64,000 nucleotides of DNA. Source: Metapseudomonas otitidis. Its GTDB lineage: Bacteria; Pseudomonadota; Gammaproteobacteria; Pseudomonadales; Pseudomonadaceae. The position numbers were made by a program, and so were the translations under genes. Positions 50,065 to 57,850 of the stretch are shown here, one piece after another. The number at the start of each line of letters is the position of its first letter. The first letter of the stretch is position 1. Under the pieces are notes generated by a model. That model searched no databases. It was given only the letters and a program-made list of their open reading frames with translations, and had not been told where the DNA came from. The stretch is taken from NCBI RefSeq assembly GCF_900111835.1, contig NZ_FOJP01000010.1, forward strand, positions 124,001 to 188,000, read 5' to 3'.

Positions 50065-51543
50065 ATGGTTCCCGTAATCGCCCTGGTGGGCCGCCCGAAC
50101 GTCGGCAAGTCCACCCTGTTCAACCGCCTGACCAAGACCCGCAACGCCATCGTCGCGGAGTACGCCGGTCTGACCCGTGATCGCCAGTACGGCGAGGCGA
50201 AGTGGCAGGGACGCACCTACATCGTCATCGACACCGGTGGTATCTCGGGTGACGAGCAAGGCATCGACGCGAAGATGGCCGAGCAGTCCCTCCAGGCGAT
50301 CGAGGAAGCCGATGCCGTGCTGTTCATGGTGGATTCCCGTGCCGGCATGAGCGCTGCCGACCAGTCCATCGCCGAGCACCTGCGCCGCCGCAACAAGCGC
50401 ACCTTCCTGGTGGCCAACAAGGTCGACACCGTCGACCCGGACCTGGCCCGTGCCGAGTTCAGCCCCCTGGGCCTGGGGGACGCACTGCCCATCGCCGCCG
50501 CCCACGGCCGGGGCATCAGCCAGATGCTGCAGGCCGCCCTCGGCGAGTTCCCCCGTGACGACGATGCCGACGAGCAGGAAGCCGCCGAGACCGAAGAGGT
50601 CGCCGAAGGCGAGGAGGCCACGCGCATCCCCGGCCCGAGCGAGAAGGACGGCATCAAGATCGCCATCATCGGCCGCCCCAACGTCGGCAAGTCCACCCTG
50701 GTGAACCGCATGCTCGGCGAGGAGCGGGTCATCGTCTACGACCAGGCCGGCACCACCCGCGACAGCATCTACATCCCCTTCGAGCGCAACGAAGAGAAGT
50801 ACACCCTGATCGACACCGCCGGCGTGCGCCGTCGCGGCAAGATCTTCGAGGCGGTGGAAAAGTTCTCGGTGGTGAAGACCCTCCAGGCGATCCAGGACGC
50901 CAACGTGGTGATTTTCGTCATGGACGCCCGCGAAGGCGTGGTCGAGCACGACCTCAACCTACTGGGCTTCGTGCTGGAGACGGGTCGTGCCCTGGTCATC
51001 GCCCTGAACAAATGGGACGGCATGGAGGCGGGCGAGCGCGACTACGTGAAGACCGAGCTGGAGCGCCGGCTGTTCTTCGTCGACTTCGCCGACATCCACT
51101 TCATCTCCGCCCTGCACGGCACGGGCGTGGGCCACCTGTACAAATCCGTCCAGGCTGCCTTCCACTCCGCCATCACCCGCTGGCCCACCAGCCGCCTGAC
51201 CCAGATCCTCGAGGACGCGGTGCAGGAGCACCAGCCACCGCTGGTCAACGGTCGCCGCATCAAGCTGCGCTACGCCCACCTGGGCGGCGCCAACCCGCCG
51301 CTGATCGTGATCCACGGCAACCAGGTGGAGTCGGTGCCCAAGTCCTACACCCGTTACCTGGAGAACACCTACCGCCGGGTCCTGCGCCTGGTCGGTACGC
51401 CGATCCGCATTGAGTACAAGGGTGGCGAAAACCCCTTCGAGGGCAAGAAGAACAAGCTCACCGAGCGCCAGGTGAACAAGAAGCGTCGCCTCATGTCGCA
51501 CCACAAGAAGGCCGAGAAGAAGCGCCGCGACAAGAAGCGCTGA
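50065..51543 (+). CDS. der: Ribosome-assembly GTPase Der (EngA)
   Basis: 492 residues. Two tandem G domains: the first P-loop is G-R-P-N-V-G-K-S-T (residues 9-17), the second an identical motif near residue 200. D-T-G-G and D-T-A-G switch II motifs and N-K-x-D are present. A KH-like C-terminal domain ends in a very basic tail. Der is needed for 50S assembly. The acidic linker between G domains (E-Q-E-A-A-E-T-E-E) is usual in gamma-proteobacteria. Confidence 0.98.
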   Translation: MVPVIALVGRPNVGKSTLFNRLTKTRNAIVAEYAGLTRDRQYGEAKWQGRTYIVIDTGGISGDEQGIDAKMAEQSLQAIEEADAVLFMVDSRAGMSAADQSIAEHLRRRNKRTFLVANKVDTVDPDLARAEFSPLGLGDALPIAAAHGRGISQMLQAALGEFPRDDDADEQEAAETEEVAEGEEATRIPGPSEKDGIKIAIIGRPNVGKSTLVNRMLGEERVIVYDQAGTTRDSIYIPFERNEEKYTLIDTAGVRRRGKIFEAVEKFSVVKTLQAIQDANVVIFVMDAREGVVEHDLNLLGFVLETGRALVIALNKWDGMEAGERDYVKTELERRLFFVDFADIHFISALHGTGVGHLYKSVQAAFHSAITRWPTSRLTQILEDAVQEHQPPLVNGRRIKLRYAHLGGANPPLIVIHGNQVESVPKSYTRYLENTYRRVLRLVGTPIRIEYKGGENPFEGKKNKLTERQVNKKRRLMSHHKKAEKKRRDKKR

Positions 51544-51561
51544 TCCTGCTGCCGGTTGGAA

Positions 51562-51586
51562 GAGGGCGCCTGGGGGCGCCCTTTTT
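51562..51586 (+). terminator. Terminator of der
   Basis: GGGCGCC and GGCGCCC form a 7-bp stem with a short G-rich loop, followed by TTTTT. Confidence 0.85.
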
Positions 51587-51669
51587 CATGGCGTGCGGCG
51601 GCTGTGGTCGGCGGCCCGCACAGCGCTTAAGCTATGGCGCATTTCCCAGTCGCCAACAGCCGGATTGCA

Positions 51670-52818
51670 ATGATCACCAGCAAGCTGCCCAACGTCGGCA
51701 CCACCATCTTCACCCGCATGTCGCAACTGGCCGCCGAAGTCGGCGCCATCAACCTGTCCCAGGGCTTTCCTGACTTTGCCGCACCCGCCGCGCTGTGCGA
51801 TGCCGTCGGCCAGCACATCGCCCAGGGGCACAACCAGTACGCGCCCATGACCGGGTTGCCGGCGCTGCGCGAGCAGGTCGCCACCAAAGTGGCGACCTTC
51901 TACGGCCGCACGGTCAGCGCCGACAGCGAAGTGACCATCACCCCCGGCGCCACCGAGGCCATTTTCTGCGCCATCCAGGCGGTGGTCCGCGCCGGTGACG
52001 AAGTCATCGTCCTCGACCCCTGCTACGACAGCTACGAGCCTTCGGTGGAACTGGCAGGCGGGCGCTGCGTGCACGTACCACTGGCCCTGCCGGGTTTCGC
52101 CATCGATTGGCAGCGGATGCAGGATGCGCTCAGCCCGCGCACCCGCATGATCATCCTCAACAGCCCGCACAACCCCAGCGGCGCGCTGATCTCCCGTGCC
52201 GAGCTGGACCAGTTGGCGGCGCTGATCCGCGGTCGCGACATCTACCTGGTGTCCGACGAGGTCTACGAACACCTGGTGTTCGATGGCGTCCAGCACGTCA
52301 GCGTGCTGGCCCATGACGAGCTCTATGCCCGCGCCTTCGTGGTCAGCTCCTTCGGCAAGACCTACCACGTCACCGGCTGGAAGACCGGCTACGTGGTGGC
52401 GCCCCCGGCGCTCTCCGCCGAGCTGCGCAAGGTCCACCAGTACGTCAACTTCTGCGGCGTCACCCCGCTGCAGTGGGCGCTGGCCGACTTCATGGCCACT
52501 CACCCCGAGCACCTGGCCGAGCTGCCCGGCTTCTACCAGGCCAAGCGCGACCTCTTCTGCGACCTGCTGGCCGACTCGCGCTTCTGCTTCACCCGCGCCG
52601 CCGGCACTTATTTCCAGCTGGTCGACTACAGCGGCATCCGCCCTGACCTGGACGATGTCGCCATGTCCGAGTGGCTCACCCGTGAGCACGGCGTGGCCGC
52701 CATTCCCGTCTCGGTGTTCTACCAGCACGCCCCAGCCGACCTGCGGCTGGTGCGCTTCTGCTTCGCCAAACGTGAGGAGACGCTGCGCCAGGCAGCGGAA
52801 GAACTATGCGCGATCTGA
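51670..52818 (+). CDS. Methionine-type PLP aminotransferase (YbdL-like)
   Basis: 382 residues from the ATG at 51670 (M-I-T-S-K-L-P-N-V-G-T-T-I-F); an ATG 36 bases upstream is possible. Fold-type I: N-L-S-Q-G-F-P-D-F, N-S-P-H-N-P-S-G, and the PLP lysine in S-S-F-G-K-T-Y-H-V-T-G-W-K. The set fits the kynurenine/glutamine transaminase K and methionine aminotransferase YbdL group. The next gene, overlapping by 13 bases, encodes an omega-amidase, the classical partner that removes the 2-oxoglutaramate product. Together they suggest methionine salvage through transamination with glutamine. Confidence 0.88.
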   Translation: MITSKLPNVGTTIFTRMSQLAAEVGAINLSQGFPDFAAPAALCDAVGQHIAQGHNQYAPMTGLPALREQVATKVATFYGRTVSADSEVTITPGATEAIFCAIQAVVRAGDEVIVLDPCYDSYEPSVELAGGRCVHVPLALPGFAIDWQRMQDALSPRTRMIILNSPHNPSGALISRAELDQLAALIRGRDIYLVSDEVYEHLVFDGVQHVSVLAHDELYARAFVVSSFGKTYHVTGWKTGYVVAPPALSAELRKVHQYVNFCGVTPLQWALADFMATHPEHLAELPGFYQAKRDLFCDLLADSRFCFTRAAGTYFQLVDYSGIRPDLDDVAMSEWLTREHGVAAIPVSVFYQHAPADLRLVRFCFAKREETLRQAAEELCAI

Positions 52819-53600
52819 GCCTTCTGCCCGACCTGAAGCTGGCTCTGGTTCAGACCACCCTGGCCTGGCACGACCGCGACGCCAACTTGGACCGGTTCGA
52901 AATCCTGCTGGATTCCGCGCAGGGCGCTGACCTGGTGATCCTGCCGGAGATGTTCACCACCGGCTTCTCCATGGACTCCGAAGCTCTCGCCGAACCCGAA
53001 CAGGGCCCCACCCATGCCTGGCTCAAGGTCCAGGCTGCCCGGCTGGGTGCCGTGATCACCGGTAGCGTCATCATCCGTGCCGCCGACGGCAGTCACCGCA
53101 ACCGCTTGCTCTGGGCCCGCCCGGACGGTGAGGTGCTGCATTACGACAAGCGCCACCTGTTCCGCATGGCCGGCGAGCACAAGCACTACAGCCCGGGGGA
53201 GACCCAGGCGTTGTTCGAACTCAAGGGTTGGCGGGTACGCCCGCTGATCTGCTACGACCTGCGCTTCCCGGTCTGGAGCCGTGACCCGCACGACACCGAC
53301 CTGCTGCTGTACACCGCCAACTGGCCTGCTGCCCGCCGTCATCACTGGAACCGTCTGATCCCCGCCCGTGCCATCGAGAACCTCTGCTACGTCGCCGCCG
53401 TCAACCGTGTAGGCAGCGACGGAAAAGGCCACCCCTACAGCGGCGATAGTCAGGTGCTCGATTTCCAGGGGGAGCCCTTGCTGAATGCCGATGACGGCGA
53501 TGGCGTTTTCCGCACGACCCTGTCGGCCACCGCACTGGCCACCTACCGCGAGCGTTTCCCGGCCTACCTCGACGCCGACGGCTTCCAGCTTGCGCCCTGA
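52806..53600 (+). CDS. Omega-amidase (nitrilase superfamily, YafV-like)
   Basis: 264 residues. The catalytic triad is Glu48 (L-P-E-M-F), Lys115 (Y-D-K-R-H-L-F) and Cys149 (L-I-C-Y-D-L-R-F). These and the T-G-F-S-M loop fit the omega-amidase/Nit2-YafV branch, which hydrolyses 2-oxoglutaramate or 2-oxosuccinamate to the oxoacid and ammonia. It overlaps the aminotransferase gene by 13 bases, so the two are probably translated together. Confidence 0.88.
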   Translation: MRDLSLLPDLKLALVQTTLAWHDRDANLDRFEILLDSAQGADLVILPEMFTTGFSMDSEALAEPEQGPTHAWLKVQAARLGAVITGSVIIRAADGSHRNRLLWARPDGEVLHYDKRHLFRMAGEHKHYSPGETQALFELKGWRVRPLICYDLRFPVWSRDPHDTDLLLYTANWPAARRHHWNRLIPARAIENLCYVAAVNRVGSDGKGHPYSGDSQVLDFQGEPLLNADDGDGVFRTTLSATALATYRERFPAYLDADGFQLAP

Positions 53601-53630
53601 GCGCCAGGCGACGACGGAAGAGGATCAAGC

Positions 53631-53996
53631 ATGAGCGAACAGAAGCCGCTCCCTGCCTCCGGGCCCCGGTTGGTGCTGGGAGACCGGGTGTTCAACACAC
53701 CGGTGGAGGTCACCCTCGCGGTGGTCGGGGGCAAGTGGAAAGCGCTGCTGGTCTACCACCTGATGGGGCAGACCCGGCGCTTTTCCGAACTCAAGCGCCT
53801 GGTACCGGACATCACTGAGAAGATGCTCGCCCAGCAACTGCGGGAGCTGGAGCGCGACGGCGTGGTCACCCGCACCGTATACGCCGAGGTGCCGCCGCGG
53901 GTGGAGTACAGCCTCACCGAGCACGGCCTCAGCCTGCGCCCGGTGCTCGATGCAATGTGTGCCTGGGGCAAGTGCCACTGGCAGCAACAGGGCTGA
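53631..53996 (+). CDS. HxlR-family transcriptional regulator
   Basis: 121 residues. The winged helix is clear: [37 protein letters not shown] and the wing E-Y-S-L-T-E-H-G. The position that often holds the redox-sensing Cys (C-P-V-E in many relatives) reads N-T-P-V-E here. Two Cys occur at the C-terminus instead (M-C-A-W-G-K-C). The target is unknown. Confidence 0.9.
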   Translation: MSEQKPLPASGPRLVLGDRVFNTPVEVTLAVVGGKWKALLVYHLMGQTRRFSELKRLVPDITEKMLAQQLRELERDGVVTRTVYAEVPPRVEYSLTEHGLSLRPVLDAMCAWGKCHWQQQG

Positions 53997-54148
53997 ATCG
54001 TCTGATGGCAATGTCCTGGTCATTTCCGAAAGCCACCACCGTAGCCCTTACCATGGCCAGCGTAGGGATGCGTGGATGACAGGCCAGAGGGTGTGCCTGG
54101 CGTGGTGTTGCCGCTCCCTGCCCAACATGAACGCAAGGAGCGAACTCA

Positions 54149-55678
54149 ATGCACAAGACACTCATGGCGCTGGGCACCTGCCTGGCGATGGGCCCGGTGA
54201 TGGCAGCCACCTACTGCGACAGCCGGGGCAACAGCATCAGCGAGTGGATGGCCGGGGTCAGCGTCAATGGCGTGGACCAGGCCTCCGGCAATGACGGTGG
54301 CTACCTGGATGCCACCGGCAAGCCACCCTTCCAGCTCACTGGCAAAGGCGACCGCCTGGAACTGCGTCACGGCTTCCGGAGCTACCAGTACACGGAGAAC
54401 TGGGGCGCCTGGATCGACTTCAACCAGAACGGCACCTTCGAGGCCAGCGAAACGGTGTTGACCGCCCGGGGCAACACGGTTGTATCCGCCCCCATCACCA
54501 TCCCCTCCGGCGTCACCGGCACCACGCGCATGCGCGTGCAGGTGCGCTGGAGTGCTGCGGCCCAGCCCTGCGGCAACATCGGCTACGGCGAGACCGAGGA
54601 CTACACCGTCAAGCTGCCGGATGCCCCGGCACCGTCCACCTTCCCCTATACCCTCACCCTGGAGCCCGGTTTCTGGGTGTCCCGCAGTGGTGACCTGGGA
54701 GACAACCTGACCCTGGTGGTGGAAGTGGACGGCAAGCGCGTCTTCGGGTGGAGCGCCGCCAGCAGGCTGCGTGACCGGTATTGGCGCAATGCCGCCGGCA
54801 GCCGCTACCGCATCTGGCTGGAGGCCGGCAACGGTAATGGCTACAAGACCGTGTCCAACACCGTCAGCTACCAGCCCGGTGTAACCGATCGCGTGGTGCT
54901 GACCCGTGATGCCAGCCAGGGCAGTATCAGCCCCTCGGCCGCGTTCCAGGGCAACTGGGTGATTGCCCGCCAGGGGGCCGAGGTGGTGCGCCAGCCGGCC
55001 CAGGCGGGCGTGCCGCTGCAGTTCGCCTTCACTTATGGCGAGCGCTATCAGGTCTGGGCCGAGTCCAGCGTGAATGGCAAGGACGAGGCGATCTCCGTCC
55101 CGCTGGCCTTCCGCGAGGGGTTCCCGTCGCCCTACATCGACCTGGAGGTGGAGGCGGACTTCCTGCTCCGCCATAACGGTCCGAGTGGCAAGCCACTGAG
55201 CTGGGTCATCCGCGAGAACGGCGTCGAAGCCCTGCGCCAGCCCACCGGCGGTGCGTCCGAACTGCGTTATCCCTTCCAGAAGGGAAGCCAGTACAAGGTC
55301 TGGATCGAACAGGCCGTGGGGGGCGAATCGGTGCAGGTCTCCGATGCCGAGTATTTCTCACCGGGGCTCACCGATCTCTTCCAGTTGACCATTGGCGCGA
55401 ACAACAAGGTGACCCGCAGCGGCAGCCCCAGCGATCCCCTGACCTGGGTGATCGAAGAGGACGGCAAAATTGTCCTGGAGCGCGATGCAGCCCACGAGCT
55501 GACCCTCGCTTACTCGCCCTACTACCCCACCAGGATCTGGCTGACCCGCTTCGAGAACGGTTACTTCCAGCGCGTATCCAACGTGGTGCGCCTAGGCGGT
55601 GCCAGGGCGCTGGCCGAAGGCTACCTGCCGCTCTACCAGTTGCCGGGAGACGGTAGCCAGAACCTGACCCGTCGGTGA
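54149..55678 (+). CDS. Secreted GEVED-domain repeat protein, C-terminally truncated by frameshift
   Basis: 509 residues to the stop. The signal peptide (first ~19 residues, ending V-M-A-A) predicts export. Residues ~25-156 are a GEVED domain (G-N-I-G-Y-G-E-T-E-D-Y-T-V at its end). Four divergent modules of about 80 residues follow, at ~164-247, 248-329, 330-409 and 410-490, each with a core W-V-I-x-x-x-G, then Y-x-V/I-W and a closing V-S-N/V-S-x. The fifth module begins L-P-L-Y-Q-L-P-G at ~493 but hits a stop after residue 509. The rest of the module continues in another frame to 55833, so about 28 bases appear lost. Cell-surface or extracellular role; the ligand is unknown. Confidence 0.8.
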   Translation: MHKTLMALGTCLAMGPVMAATYCDSRGNSISEWMAGVSVNGVDQASGNDGGYLDATGKPPFQLTGKGDRLELRHGFRSYQYTENWGAWIDFNQNGTFEASETVLTARGNTVVSAPITIPSGVTGTTRMRVQVRWSAAAQPCGNIGYGETEDYTVKLPDAPAPSTFPYTLTLEPGFWVSRSGDLGDNLTLVVEVDGKRVFGWSAASRLRDRYWRNAAGSRYRIWLEAGNGNGYKTVSNTVSYQPGVTDRVVLTRDASQGSISPSAAFQGNWVIARQGAEVVRQPAQAGVPLQFAFTYGERYQVWAESSVNGKDEAISVPLAFREGFPSPYIDLEVEADFLLRHNGPSGKPLSWVIRENGVEALRQPTGGASELRYPFQKGSQYKVWIEQAVGGESVQVSDAEYFSPGLTDLFQLTIGANNKVTRSGSPSDPLTWVIEEDGKIVLERDAAHELTLAYSPYYPTRIWLTRFENGYFQRVSNVVRLGGARALAEGYLPLYQLPGDGSQNLTRR

Positions 55679-55833
55679 TCGAAGAGGATGGCCAGATCGT
55701 GCTGGAGCGCGGTGCAGAGAGCGAGGAGAGCTATCACTACTTCGCCTACACCCCGGGCAAGCGCTACCGCACCTGGCTGAAGGCGTTCATCGATGGCCGC
55801 TACCAGCGGGTGTCGCCGGTGGTCAGCTACTGA
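55675..55833 (+). pseudogene. Out-of-frame remainder of the fifth module of the GEVED protein
   Basis: 52 codons reading V-I-E-E-D-G-Q-I-V-L-E-R and ending V-S-P-V-V-S-Y-stop. It matches module 4 of the preceding gene (V-I-E-E-D-G-K-I-V-L-E-R) in a different reading frame. It has no start of its own and is best read as the detached end of that gene. A sequencing error cannot be excluded. Confidence 0.75.
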
Positions 55834-55852
55834 GTTCGCTGTTCTGAAACGA

Positions 55853-55883
55853 AGAACCCCGCCTACTGGCGGGGTTCTTTTTC
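55853..55883. terminator. Bidirectional terminator, GEVED gene / leuA
   Basis: GAACCCCGCC-TACT-GGCGGGGTTC followed by TTTTT on the plus strand. It has A-rich flanks on the other side and lies between the convergent genes. Confidence 0.9.
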
Positions 55884-55896
55884 AGCGCGGTTGCAC

Positions 55897-57567
55897 TCAG
55901 GCCGCTTCGGCCTCGGCCTGGCTCAGGGCGCGGTTGAGGGCGCTGAACAGGGCGCGGAAGCTGGCGGTGGTCAGGTTCTCGTCGATGCCGATGCCGTGCA
56001 GGGCGCGGCCGCCGTTCACCCGCAGCTCGATGTAGGCAGCGGCCTTGGCGTTGCTGCCGGCCCCGATGGCGTGCTCGGAGTAGTCCATCACTTCCACCTT
56101 CACCGGCAGGCTGGCCACCAGCGCTTCCAGCGGGCCCTTGCCCATGCCGCGCAGGTGCTGGGTCTCGCCCTTGACCTGGACCTCGATGTCCACCGCGCTG
56201 GTGCCGTTCTCTTCCTGCAGGCGATGGCCTTTCAGGGTGTAGGGCGTGGTGGCCTGCAGGTACTCGGCGTCGAGCAGCTTGTGGATCTGCTCGGCGGTCA
56301 TTTCCAGGCCGAGGCGGTCGGTTTCCTTCTGCACCACCTGGCTGAACTCGATCTGCATGCGGCGCGGCAGGCTGATGCCGTATTCCTGCTCCAGCAGGAA
56401 GGTGATGCCGCCCTTGCCCGACTGGCTGTTGACGCGGATGACTGCCTCGTAGCTGCGGCCGATGTCGGCCGGGTCGATCGGCAGGTAGGGCACCTCCCAG
56501 AGCGCGCCGTCCTGCTGCTGGGCGAAGCCCTTGCGGATGGCGTCCTGGTGGGAGCCGGAGAAGGCGGTGTGCACCAGGTCACCCACGTACGGGTGACGCG
56601 GGTGGACCGGCAACTGGTTGCACTCTTCCACCACCTTGCGCACGGCGTCGATGTCGGAGAAGTCCAGCTTCGGATGCAGGCCCTGGGTGTACATGTTCAG
56701 CGCCAGGGTCACCAGGTCGACGTTGCCGGTGCGTTCGCCGTTGCCGAACAGGCAGCCTTCAACGCGGTCGGCGCCGGCCAGCAGGCCCAGCTCGGTGGCG
56801 GCCACGCCGGTGCCGCGGTCGTTGTGGGTGTGCAGGCTGATGATCACGCTGTCGCGCTTGTTGATGTGGCGGCCGAACCACTCGATCTGGTCGGCGTAGA
56901 CGTTCGGCGTGGCGCACTCAACGGTGGCGGGCAGGTTGAGGATGATCTTGTTGGTCGGGGTCGGTTCCCAGACGTCGATCACCGCGTTGCACACCGCCAG
57001 GGAGAAGTCCTGCTCGGTGGAGCTGAAGATTTCCGGTGAGTACTGGAAGGTCCACTGGGTTTCGGGTTGTTCGGCGGCGAGTTGCTTGATCAGGCGCGCG
57101 GCGTTGGTGGCGATGTCGATCACGCCCTGGCGGTCCTGGTTGAAGACGATGCGGCGGAAGGACGGCGCGGTGGCGTTGTAGACGTGAACGATGGCCTTCT
57201 TCGCGCCCTTGAGGGACTCGAAGGTGCGGGTGATCAGGTCTTCGCGGGCCTGGGTCAGCACCTGGATGGTCACGTCATCGGGGATGTGGCCGCCTTCGAT
57301 CAGCTCGCGGACGAAGTTGAAGTCGGTGTCGGAGGCGGAGGGGAAGGCCACCTCGATCTCCTTGAGACCGACCTGCACCAGGGTCTTGAAGAAGCGCATC
57401 TTCTTCTGCGCATCCATCGGCTCGATCAGCGACTGGTTGCCGTCGCGCAGGTCGGAGCTGCACCAGATCGGCACTTCGGTGATGGTCTTCGACGGCCAGG
57501 TGCGGTCCGGGAGGTTGATGGCGGGGAACGGACGGTACTTGCTGGACGGGTCTTTGAGCATGCTCAT
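55897..57567 (-). CDS. leuA: 2-isopropylmalate synthase
   Basis: 556 residues, the long LeuA form found in Pseudomonas. The TIM-barrel start has [10 protein letters not shown] and the zinc-binding H-T-H-N-D-R-G. Y-S-P-E-I-F and [10 protein letters not shown] are present. The C-terminal part (~430-556) is the leucine-sensing regulatory domain ([10 protein letters not shown]). It makes 2-isopropylmalate from 2-ketoisovalerate and acetyl-CoA, with feedback from leucine. An AAGGA site precedes the ATG. A leucine-rich leader ORF lies 75 bp upstream. Confidence 0.97.
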   Translation of the reverse strand: MSMLKDPSSKYRPFPAINLPDRTWPSKTITEVPIWCSSDLRDGNQSLIEPMDAQKKMRFFKTLVQVGLKEIEVAFPSASDTDFNFVRELIEGGHIPDDVTIQVLTQAREDLITRTFESLKGAKKAIVHVYNATAPSFRRIVFNQDRQGVIDIATNAARLIKQLAAEQPETQWTFQYSPEIFSSTEQDFSLAVCNAVIDVWEPTPTNKIILNLPATVECATPNVYADQIEWFGRHINKRDSVIISLHTHNDRGTGVAATELGLLAGADRVEGCLFGNGERTGNVDLVTLALNMYTQGLHPKLDFSDIDAVRKVVEECNQLPVHPRHPYVGDLVHTAFSGSHQDAIRKGFAQQQDGALWEVPYLPIDPADIGRSYEAVIRVNSQSGKGGITFLLEQEYGISLPRRMQIEFSQVVQKETDRLGLEMTAEQIHKLLDAEYLQATTPYTLKGHRLQEENGTSAVDIEVQVKGETQHLRGMGKGPLEALVASLPVKVEVMDYSEHAIGAGSNAKAAAYIELRVNGGRALHGIGIDENLTTASFRALFSALNRALSQAEAEAA

Positions 57568-57642
57568 GGCGAAATCCTTGTGTTGGGCCTGGTCGTGGCG
57601 GGGCCCTGGGCGAATGAAAAAGCCGGGATGAGGCGACGCTGT

Positions 57643-57720
57643 TCAGCTACGCAGTCGCGGGCTGACCAGGCGGAGGCAGACATGCTGCCGGAGGAGGATG
57701 AGGGTGTGAGCGTTTTGCAT
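57643..57720 (-). CDS. Leucine-rich leader peptide of leuA
   Basis: 25 codons, ATG to TGA, ending 75 bp before the leuA start. Six residues are Leu (positions 7, 9, 10, 16, 18, 23), four of them coded by CTC, which is less used in this genome than CTG. The C-terminus is S-P-R-L-R-S. A CAACCC/GGGTTG hairpin lies just upstream of the start. After the stop, GCGAC(T)GC can pair with GCGTCGC, and a GGCTTTTTC tract lies 3' of it. This looks like a ribosome-mediated attenuator sensing leucine supply. The terminator stem is not a clean one, so the mechanism is inferred. Confidence 0.65.
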   Translation of the reverse strand: MQNAHTLILLRQHVCLRLVSPRLRS

Positions 57721-57850
57721 GCGGACAACCCTATTGATTCGGGTTGTGGATGGCAAGTCTTGCGGAAAAATTGGTGGAAAGCAGCTTAAGGAGGATTTCT
57801 AAAAGGTTTTTCTGCTTTCTGGGTGGGCGTTGCTTGAGGGGAATTGCGCG

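Noticed and set aside
55675-55833. Independent small gene after the GEVED protein
   Set aside because: It has no ribosome-binding site, starts inside the preceding gene and clearly continues the repeat pattern in another frame.
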